Shown here: piece after piece, positions 14,619 through 20,399 of the stretch
How positions within the stretch are numbered: position 1 is the stretch's first letter
Layout: each line of letters starts with the position of its first letter
From: a virus
Length of the DNA stretch: 24,148 bases
Reading direction: 5' to 3' (one strand)
Virus record (IMG/VR): IMGVR_UViG_3300026083_000004
Span: 1 to 24,148 of that record
Program-made: the position numbers and the translations under genes
Notes under the pieces: model-generated
What the model was told of the DNA's origin: nothing
The model's input: the letters and a program-made list of their open reading frames with translations, nothing else
Database searches by the model: none

Positions 14619-16188
14619 CATCTACCTCCATTGGTTGTTGTGAATTTGCATTTGCATTTTTTTGTGGATCAAGTAATGGTGATCCAAGAGCAGCAGGTCC
14701 AAGATGTTGAATAAGCTGCTGCTGTTGCATAGCTTCCATCTCATCCTGGATCTCTTCTTGCGTCTTAACTAAGTTTACAGTATCTATACCAATAGAGTTT
14801 GCAAGTCGTTTTATGGCTTCATCCACATTCATGTACTGACGCATTATATCTGGACCTAAAGCTTGTGAAACCGTTCCAATAAATTCAATAAGCTTATTAC
14901 GATCATTACCACGACCAAGCCCTTGAACACCAGTAACGATCTTAGGTTTGACTAATCTCTCTGGTAGCTTTGGTGCTTTACCAGAACGAACAAGCATATG
15001 CATCCTTCTCTTCAAATATTTAAGTTGAAATTCTTGAGTCAAAATGCTGTATATACCACCCAAAGAATTTTCTAACTCATTAGCCATCATAGTGACTTCT
15101 GCTGCTGTTACTCTTTCAGCATCTCTCTGAACAGATCTTGCCATAAGAAAAGCATATTCAAGTCTTGATTCAATACGTTGTATCGCAGAAAATGACACAT
15201 TAAAATCTGCTCCCTTGTTTACCTGCATTACAGATATATCATTAGCAGTTCCTTCCCTTATTGCACCATTGGGAGCTTTGGCTAAAGTAGCTGCTCTTGT
15301 TACACCATTAGGATTTACAAGAAATATTGTTTTAGCTGAAGCTGCTGCACCTTCTATAATGGCTTGCATTAAAGCTTCTAAACTAATCAAGTCTCCTCTG
15401 TATTCTTCTACATAACCTCTTCCATAATCTTCACCATCAATACGAACAAACCTAAGAGTAATCCAAGGTGATACTTCTACCTTTGATCTGCCATCAGTGC
15501 CTGGTATCTTTTCTCCTTTACATTCTTGATGCCAAAAATGTTCATCATTAATTCTTTTAATGTATGTGTATATATCAAGATCTCCTTCCATTGTTTTTTC
15601 ATCATAGTTTTCTTTCTTTTTTATTTGTTCTAAAAACTGTGGTGAAAGTGCATTAGGGTTGACTGATTCTTTTGTAATAATTTCTAAGACATTACCTACT
15701 GCATCACGTTTACATACAAACTTAGATAGTGGATATACTTTCAGTCCGTCATCTGTGAGATAGAGAAGAACATTCCCTCCAACAATTAGATGCTTTAGTG
15801 CTTCAAACATTGCAACCCTATCGTTAGAGATCTCTATCTCATTCATCAAGGCTGATTCTATTGTTCGTAATCCTTTATCTATTTCTGACTCAAGACCTTC
15901 TTGACCTTGTTTTAAAAGTTCAAGACTATCAATACTTAATTTAAAAAATGCAGTTGATGGAGGTAGTAATGCAAATAAAAGTTTAGATGCCAAACTATTG
16001 ACACCTCTTGCTCCTACCGCTTGGAAGGGGGTTTTTATTTTTGATCTAGTGCCTGTTGTACTTTCAGGAATGAGGCTAGGTATGGTTAGCTTTGATGATT
16101 CTTTTGCTTCTCTGTCAAAAGTAGACCTTGCACTTTCTAATTGTGCATACCTACCAGCAGCAGTTTGCCCTTGTCCAGAATAAACCAT
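14599..16188 (-). CDS. Head-tail connector / portal protein (T7 gp8-like)
   Basis: This is a 529-aa protein (T7 gp8 is 536 aa). It contains the family-typical N-terminal ARGVNSLASKLLFALLPPSTAFFKL block (about residues 58-82), a central WITLRFVRIDGEDYGRGYVEEYRGDL region, and later MARSVQRDAERVTAAEVTMMANELE with LGGIYSILTQEFQ. The C-terminal tail is Gln-rich. Twelve copies form the ring through which DNA is packaged and ejected. The order after it (scaffold, capsid, tail tubular A and B) matches T7. The stop overlaps the next small gene. Confidence 0.95.
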   Translation of the reverse strand: MVYSGQGQTAAGRYAQLESARSTFDREAKESSKLTIPSLIPESTTGTRSKIKTPFQAVGARGVNSLASKLLFALLPPSTAFFKLSIDSLELLKQGQEGLESEIDKGLRTIESALMNEIEISNDRVAMFEALKHLIVGGNVLLYLTDDGLKVYPLSKFVCKRDAVGNVLEIITKESVNPNALSPQFLEQIKKKENYDEKTMEGDLDIYTYIKRINDEHFWHQECKGEKIPGTDGRSKVEVSPWITLRFVRIDGEDYGRGYVEEYRGDLISLEALMQAIIEGAAASAKTIFLVNPNGVTRAATLAKAPNGAIREGTANDISVMQVNKGADFNVSFSAIQRIESRLEYAFLMARSVQRDAERVTAAEVTMMANELENSLGGIYSILTQEFQLKYLKRRMHMLVRSGKAPKLPERLVKPKIVTGVQGLGRGNDRNKLIEFIGTVSQALGPDIMRQYMNVDEAIKRLANSIGIDTVNLVKTQEEIQDEMEAMQQQQLIQHLGPAALGSPLLDPQKNANANSQQPMEVDDGSEEV

Positions 16189-16454
16189 TACCTAAGCCTT
16201 GCTTTATTACTTGATTGGCCTCTCGCAGGTGTTCCTGTTATTTTAAGGTCATTTGGCGACCTTCCTTTTGCACTCATATTTTTAAGACCTTGAGCATATC
16301 TTTCATCTGATCTTCTTTTCTTTAAACGTGCTGTTACTTTTGAAGTATCAATAGGATCTGTAACTCCTCTTTGTCTGCCAGTAACAGTGGGAGCATCATT
16401 CCTTGGTGCTTGGCTTTGTACAACAGCTGGAAATGCTTGCCTTCCTATGCACAT
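16188..16454 (-). CDS. 88-aa Arg-rich protein, unknown function
   Basis: The protein starts MCIGRQAFPAVVQSQAPRND and is Arg/Lys/Ser/Pro-rich, with a central DTSKVTARLKKRRSDERYAQ segment and a C-terminal TPARGQSSNKARLR tail; it is likely disordered. Its final base overlaps the portal ATG. Small proteins beginning Met-Cys in this position are frequent in marine podoviruses, as far as I recall, but I cannot assign a role. A virion or assembly role is suggested only by position. Confidence 0.6.
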   Translation of the reverse strand: MCIGRQAFPAVVQSQAPRNDAPTVTGRQRGVTDPIDTSKVTARLKKRRSDERYAQGLKNMSAKGRSPNDLKITGTPARGQSSNKARLR

Positions 16455-16456
16455 AA

Positions 16457-16660
16457 TTAATACCTCAGATCACTAGACATTGTTACTGGAATCCTTAATG
16501 TATCTGTACCAGTAGGCTTTCTTTTGCGTTCAGTTTTAGTTTTAGTACCTTGCCCTCTGTCTGAACCAACCTTTACAGTTTGTGCAGTTCTTTCTGGTGC
16601 AGGTGCTATTGGCCTTGGAGGTGGTAAAGCTGGTGGCCTTGGTCTTCTTGGTGGACACAT
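16457..16660 (-). CDS. 67-aa Pro-rich protein, unknown function
   Basis: It begins MCPPRRPRPPALPPPRPIAP, a polyproline-arginine stretch, then a Lys/Thr/Arg-rich middle and a TLRIPVTMSSDLRY end. It is clearly low-complexity and probably disordered. It is packed two bases from both neighbours, which supports expression as part of the portal operon. It shares a Met-Cys start with the next gene and with the gp14-like protein. No function is recognised. Confidence 0.6.
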   Translation of the reverse strand: MCPPRRPRPPALPPPRPIAPAPERTAQTVKVGSDRGQGTKTKTERKRKPTGTDTLRIPVTMSSDLRY

Positions 16661-16662
16661 AG

Positions 16663-16866
16663 TTAGTTTTCCAAAACTGAATTAGTGAGCATGGTTTCTT
16701 TCTGTCTTGATTGTTGCTCAATTAAATAATCAACAACATATCGTTGCCCTGCCCTATACCATATCTCTCTATCAGATAAAGACAAGTCAGGATGACGATT
16801 AGGAAAGATTTGATCTAAAGCAAAAATCAATTCATCTGTGATAACTGGTAGTTTTTCAGATGCCAT
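16663..16866 (-). CDS. 67-aa protein, unknown function, first gene of the portal operon
   Basis: It contains LIFALDQIFPNRHPDLSLSD and REIWYRAGQRYVVDYLIEQQ, an amphipathic helical protein with conserved-looking aromatic and charged positions. Similar proteins occur upstream of the portal in marine T7-like phages, as I recall; T7 gp7.3 and gp6.7 occupy a comparable position but similarity is not evident. It is the first gene after the 140-bp gap that follows the exonuclease. Confidence 0.65.
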   Translation of the reverse strand: MASEKLPVITDELIFALDQIFPNRHPDLSLSDREIWYRAGQRYVVDYLIEQQSRQKETMLTNSVLEN

Positions 16867-17007
16867 GCTTTAAAACATTTACTAATAGTATAGTTCAAGT
16901 TTAGTAATAAAGTACAGCAAGTTTATATTTGTGTGATAAGGTTGATATGCTTATCCAGGCAACTAAGAAATACCAACAGCCCATGCTACTGCGTTGTTGG
17001 TATTTTT
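16867..17007 (-). promoter_or_regulatory. Non-coding gap before the portal operon, candidate promoter region
   Basis: About 140 bp without a gene separates the exonuclease and the portal operon. In minus-strand order it holds the 11-bp hairpin described separately, then CTTAGTTGCCTGGAT, which resembles a sequence in the capsid leader, a GATAAG/CTTATC inverted repeat (16955-16935), and a pair of 10-bp near-direct repeats on the plus strand, TTTACTAATA and TTTAGTAATA. T7 places class III promoters near this boundary. A phage promoter is plausible, but its consensus is unknown. Confidence 0.35.
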
Positions 17008-17009
17008 TT
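16968..17009 (+). terminator. Terminator-like hairpin facing the plus strand
   Basis: A perfect 11-bp inverted repeat, AAATACCAACA (16968-16978) and TGTTGGTATTT (16995-17005), with a 16-nt loop is followed on the plus strand by a run of T up to 17009. All genes run on the minus strand, where the hairpin is preceded by A residues and followed by the weaker CTTAG. It sits right after the exonuclease stop. It could stop antisense transcripts, act weakly in both directions or stabilise the 3' end of the early mRNA. Confidence 0.6.
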
Positions 17010-17739
17010 ATGGAGTCCAGAGAGACACTTCACCTGTATCAAAATCAAAGTCTCCATCTCTCAATATCCTTGCAAGCTGTGCATTAAGAACAGCATCAGC
17101 AAAATTATATTTCTTTTTTTCATAAGCTTCTACTACTTTCTCCCACATCTGTTCAAGTGTCTTAGCTTCACCTAATATCTTTTCTGCTGTTACTGGCCCT
17201 ACTTTATCTATTCCAAAGTAGTTATCTGTACTATCTCCTGTAAGAGCCTGTATCATCCAATGCCTATCAGCTTTACGTTTGGTTATAAGTTCCATGTCAT
17301 CACCTGCGAGAAGGGTACAAGGCACAGATCTCATATCCTTATCGACTGAAACTATTATCGGGTTGTCATATTTTTTTGATGTTGCAAGAATAGACATCAC
17401 ATCATCACCTTCTAAACCTGCATAACTTTCAGACGTATATCTTTCTCTTACCCCTTCAATAATTTTACGAAGACCTAAAGGTTTTCTTTTGTGTTTTCTA
17501 TTAGCTTTGTATTCTGGATATATTGTATGTCTAAATGTTGGATACTCAGTAAAGCACATAACAACATTCTTATCACCTTCAGCAATGGTTTGATAATGTG
17601 CAACTCTACCATCAACCATTTCATGCACATCTCTTTCATCTGCATGAAGTGTGTGTAAGTTACTATCCCACTGTATATCCTGTTCACAGGCACAGCATGA
17701 AGAATAGATAAGCCAATCAGCGTCAATAAGTAAAGTCAT
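17008..17739 (-). CDS. 5'-3' exonuclease (T7 gp6-like)
   Basis: This is a 243-aa protein (T7 gp6 is 300 aa). N-terminal LLIDADWLIYS gives the first metal-binding Asp residues (6, 8). A basic YKANRKHKRKP arch lies at 77-87, EGDDVMS near 110, SVDKDM (Asp133, Asp135), and GDSTDNYFGIDKVGPVTAEK at 168-187, which combines metal-binding Asp with the helix-3-turn-helix DNA-binding element of the FEN family. It removes RNA primers and degrades host DNA in T7. Its ATG shares a base with the primase-helicase stop (TAATG). In T7 the DNA polymerase gene lies between these two, but here it is absent. Confidence 0.93.
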   Translation of the reverse strand: MTLLIDADWLIYSSCCACEQDIQWDSNLHTLHADERDVHEMVDGRVAHYQTIAEGDKNVVMCFTEYPTFRHTIYPEYKANRKHKRKPLGLRKIIEGVRERYTSESYAGLEGDDVMSILATSKKYDNPIIVSVDKDMRSVPCTLLAGDDMELITKRKADRHWMIQALTGDSTDNYFGIDKVGPVTAEKILGEAKTLEQMWEKVVEAYEKKKYNFADAVLNAQLARILRDGDFDFDTGEVSLWTP

Positions 17740-19346
17740 TAGTTTCCAAAATAAGTTTCCATAGGTACTACAAGTCTTCCTGTCTTTTCGTCATACAATA
17801 ATTTATCTACTGGTCCTGTCATTCCTGTGTGTCTATTTTTCAATACTCTTAACTGTAGTTCTGCTCTTTCTGCATAGCTTTCTGATTGTTGATTTCTTTC
17901 ACAGGCAACAACCAAATCGCTCAACTGAGCTATGCTATGTGACGATCTCAAATGGTTTAAAGAAACTTTATTACCCTCCTCATGTCCTTTACCTTCTGGC
18001 CTACGCAAGTGAGAAACAATAATCAAACCTATTCCAGTAGATTCAACTACCTGCCTAAGTTTTGTACAGACTACATCCAAAGCTCTTCTCTCATCAAGAT
18101 CACTGATGCCAGAAACAACTATTGTTAGATGATCCAAGATAACAACATCTACACCTTCTGCTGTTGCAAGATACTGTATCTGTTCGACTAATCTATCTGG
18201 ATCAATAGATCCAAAGTGATCATATAAGAATAGTTTTCCTGTACCAAACAGCCTATCAAAGGATTGTCTTAGCCCTTCTGTTTCTTCTACATTATCCTCA
18301 AGATGCAGGGGTTTATTCATCTCTACACCGAGTATCCCCTGCATTGTTCTTTGTACCGATTCTTCAAGAGCTATATAACCTACGGTCAGACTATTCTTCA
18401 TAAAGTGATGTGCTAGTTCACGACATATAGTTGACTTACCTGTACCACTACCTGCTGCTATACAAAGCATCTGCTGTTTACGAAACCCTTTACAGAACTT
18501 ATCTAGTTCTGGAAAAGGAAAAGAACAGATACTGTTGCTGCCTTTCTTTGTTAGTTCTGTCCAGAGGTTAGAGGCGTTAAGGATTCCATCTGGTCTAACA
18601 GGTGTTGCTTTCCATAGGAGATCTCTAAGTTCTTCCCCTTCACCTGCGATGAGCATTTCATTAGCGTCTTTTCTAGGTAATCTACATATTGCTGCCTTAC
18701 CAGGAGGTAAGATTTTAATTGCTTTTTCGGCAGCAACCATGCCAGGCTCGTCACTGTCAAAACAAATTACTATCCGTACAAATTGAGATAACCATTTTAA
18801 ATTCGCAGCTATATATTTATTAGCCGACTGTGATCCCGAAGGCAAACTTACTACAGGGTACTTGTTATTTTGTGCTTGCGAGACTGACATACAATCAATC
18901 TCTCCTTCTGTAATAGTGACAAACATATTACCTGTATTAACTTGTCTCCATAATCTTTGACCCCATAGCTGTAGATCACCTACATCACCAAGCCAAATAA
19001 ATTTTTTATTCTGAAATCTAATATGCTGTGCGACTTGCCTACCTAATTTATCTTCATAGGTAGCAACTTGTACTGGCTGACCATTATGTTCAGATGTTCC
19101 GTAGTTAAAGAGTTCACAAGTTTCTTTTGTGAGCGCACGTTTAGGTAATGCTTTTGGTGTAACAAATTTTAGTAATGGTTTCTTCACTGATTTAACAAAA
19201 GATTTTCTGGGTTTATCTTTCTGTGGTTGCTGCGTGTAGCCACAACCGAAACAGTAACCATGACCATCATCATAGATAGCTAAGTTATCTTTGCTACCAC
19301 ACTTAGGGCAAGGTTCTTTTCTGACGTATTTACTTTTGGTTTCCAT
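17739..19346 (-). CDS. DNA primase-helicase (T7 gp4-like)
   Basis: Using ATG at 19346 the protein is 535 aa (T7 gp4A is 566). The zinc-binding primase domain has Cys13, Cys16, Cys32 and Cys35 (CPKC...CFGC). The TOPRIM domain shows EGEID at 147-151 and DSDEPG at 197-202. The RecA-type helicase has Walker A GSGTGKST at 299-306, Walker B VVILDH at 401-406, SHLRRP near 445 and LKNRHTG near 502. The frame is open to an ATG at 19409, but the extra 21 hydrophobic residues overlap endonuclease I by 80 bases and lie outside the zinc domain; ATG 19346 has AGAAG upstream and overlaps by 17 bases. It unwinds the fork and lays primers. Confidence 0.94.
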   Translation of the reverse strand: METKSKYVRKEPCPKCGSKDNLAIYDDGHGYCFGCGYTQQPQKDKPRKSFVKSVKKPLLKFVTPKALPKRALTKETCELFNYGTSEHNGQPVQVATYEDKLGRQVAQHIRFQNKKFIWLGDVGDLQLWGQRLWRQVNTGNMFVTITEGEIDCMSVSQAQNNKYPVVSLPSGSQSANKYIAANLKWLSQFVRIVICFDSDEPGMVAAEKAIKILPPGKAAICRLPRKDANEMLIAGEGEELRDLLWKATPVRPDGILNASNLWTELTKKGSNSICSFPFPELDKFCKGFRKQQMLCIAAGSGTGKSTICRELAHHFMKNSLTVGYIALEESVQRTMQGILGVEMNKPLHLEDNVEETEGLRQSFDRLFGTGKLFLYDHFGSIDPDRLVEQIQYLATAEGVDVVILDHLTIVVSGISDLDERRALDVVCTKLRQVVESTGIGLIIVSHLRRPEGKGHEEGNKVSLNHLRSSHSIAQLSDLVVACERNQQSESYAERAELQLRVLKNRHTGMTGPVDKLLYDEKTGRLVVPMETYFGN

Positions 19347-19800
19347 ACCATTCTTCTGGAATAGAGCCATGACTCCAAAGAAACCCATGCTTAGAAGCCC
19401 AAGCACCATAGGTTAAACTTCTTTTGCCACGACTCAATTTTGCTTTGCTGTTTTGAAAACAGAACCTAATATCTAGGTCGGGTCGTTGCGTCTTGATCGC
19501 AATATGTTTTCTGCGGTCTTCTTTTGAGAAGAAGCCTTTAGTTTCAATACAGATGCCGTTGTCAAGGATGAAATCAGGCTTATAAACGCAACTGATTTGG
19601 TAGCTAACATCAAGTGTTTCATAGGTGTAAGGAACTTTATTTGTTTGTAATGTAGCTGCTATTGCAGCTTCAAACTTACTTCTAAAATTCGTCTGCTCCG
19701 ACTGTTTCAAACCCTGCTTTCGCTTTGGGCTTCTCCTCTTCGATGGTTGCTTCTTCTGTTTCAAAGCCGTAGGCTTGTGCGGTTTTTGTGTATTCGACAT
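19330..19800 (-). CDS. Endonuclease I, Holliday-junction resolvase (T7 gp3-like)
   Basis: The frame from ATG 19800 gives 156 aa (T7 gp3 is 149). FRSKFEAAI carries Glu44, and YKPDFILDNGICIETKG carries Asp76, Glu86 and Lys88, matching T7 catalytic Glu20, Asp55, Glu65 and Lys67. Later SKEDRRKHIAIKTQRPDLDIR aligns with T7 DDRKKHLLIREQHPELDIR. It resolves branched DNA before packaging. The first ~40 residues overlap the ssDNA-binding gene by 119 bases, are very Lys/Arg-rich and have no ribosome-binding site before the ATG. A start at TTG 19710 (126 aa) is an alternative, so the N-terminus is uncertain while the nuclease core is secure. Confidence 0.9.
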   Translation of the reverse strand: MSNTQKPHKPTALKQKKQPSKRRSPKRKQGLKQSEQTNFRSKFEAAIAATLQTNKVPYTYETLDVSYQISCVYKPDFILDNGICIETKGFFSKEDRRKHIAIKTQRPDLDIRFCFQNSKAKLSRGKRSLTYGAWASKHGFLWSHGSIPEEWYGNQK

Positions 19801-20308
19801 GGTTGTGAATGATTGCAGCTTCTGGTTGAATAGTTACTCCGACACCGAAGCTAGGGTTTTCCCAACCTTTGCAACGCAAATTAACTTGACCAGTTGTGCC
19901 AGGTCCACATTTATTAACAGCCTCTTTTTCCTCTTCAGACATTGGTACACCATCTGATTTAAATAAAGCTGGCGGTCTGTTCTTTCTAACAGTTCCATCT
20001 GAATAAGTAACAGTAGTTTTTAATTTGCTTTTTATTTTAAAAAATGGCTTACCATCAACCTCTGTGTACTCCCATTGCATAGGTGCAAGCTTGTATTTTT
20101 TTTGAGGATTAGCAGATTTAAGTTGGGTCTTCCATCTTTCTAAATAAGCTGTTAATTGTTCTTCAATTTCTTGTGATTTTTCTGGATCAATAAGACACTC
20201 AACTTGCCAAATGCCAGCAGGGTCAAATTTTGTATCAGGTTCTACCAGCCATGCGAATTGAAATTGACACACTGGTGTCGTGATGTTCATTGGTTCTGAT
20301 TTGATCAT
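19682..20308 (-). CDS. Single-stranded DNA-binding protein (T7 gp2.5-like)
   Basis: This is a 208-aa protein (T7 gp2.5 is 232) between RNA polymerase and endonuclease I, the T7 position. The core shows CQFQFAWLVEPDTKFDPAGI, then KFDP..W..E..IDPE, KLKTTVTYSDGTVRKNRPP, and GTTGQVNLRCKGWENPSFGVGVTI, typical of phage OB-fold ssDNA-binding proteins. The C-terminus is Glu-rich and ends GADEF; T7 gp2.5 also ends in an acidic tail with terminal Phe that contacts DNA polymerase and helicase. The ATG has only an A/G-rich leader and no clear Shine-Dalgarno sequence. Confidence 0.85.
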   Translation of the reverse strand: MIKSEPMNITTPVCQFQFAWLVEPDTKFDPAGIWQVECLIDPEKSQEIEEQLTAYLERWKTQLKSANPQKKYKLAPMQWEYTEVDGKPFFKIKSKLKTTVTYSDGTVRKNRPPALFKSDGVPMSEEEKEAVNKCGPGTTGQVNLRCKGWENPSFGVGVTIQPEAAIIHNHVEYTKTAQAYGFETEEATIEEEKPKAKAGFETVGADEF

Positions 20309-20399
20309 TTAGTTTTTCTTTTAAGTTTTTCTTTTAATTGCATCCATGTTGGATGTATCACTGATATTACCGTAAGAAAATCACTTGTCACGTTTTTCT
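20309..20399 (-). promoter_or_regulatory. Non-coding gap between RNA polymerase and ssDNA-binding genes
   Basis: This 91-bp gap contains a perfect 13-bp tandem duplication, AGTTTTTCTTTTA twice at 20311-20336 on the plus strand, with a degenerate third copy near 20391-20403. It also has a CATCC/GGATG hairpin at 20341-20355. It could hold a promoter or processing site for the replication genes, but no consensus can be recognised. Confidence 0.3.
20311..20336. repeat. Tandem 13-bp duplication
   Basis: AGTTTTTCTTTTA occurs twice in direct succession. On the transcribed strand it reads as A-rich TAAAAGAAAAACT units immediately before the ssDNA-binding ATG, so it may act as an unstructured A-rich translation enhancer in place of a Shine-Dalgarno sequence. 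Confidence 0.8.

Noticed and set aside
16925-17010. Possible tRNA in the gap after the exonuclease
   Set aside because: The region forms two simple inverted repeats, not a cloverleaf; no T-arm GTTCRA or CCA-proximal acceptor stem was found.
19347-19409. Upstream start of primase-helicase at ATG 19409
   Set aside because: It adds 21 hydrophobic residues before the zinc domain, fully inside endonuclease I; ATG 19346 has a better context and fits family length. A T7-like double start is not excluded.
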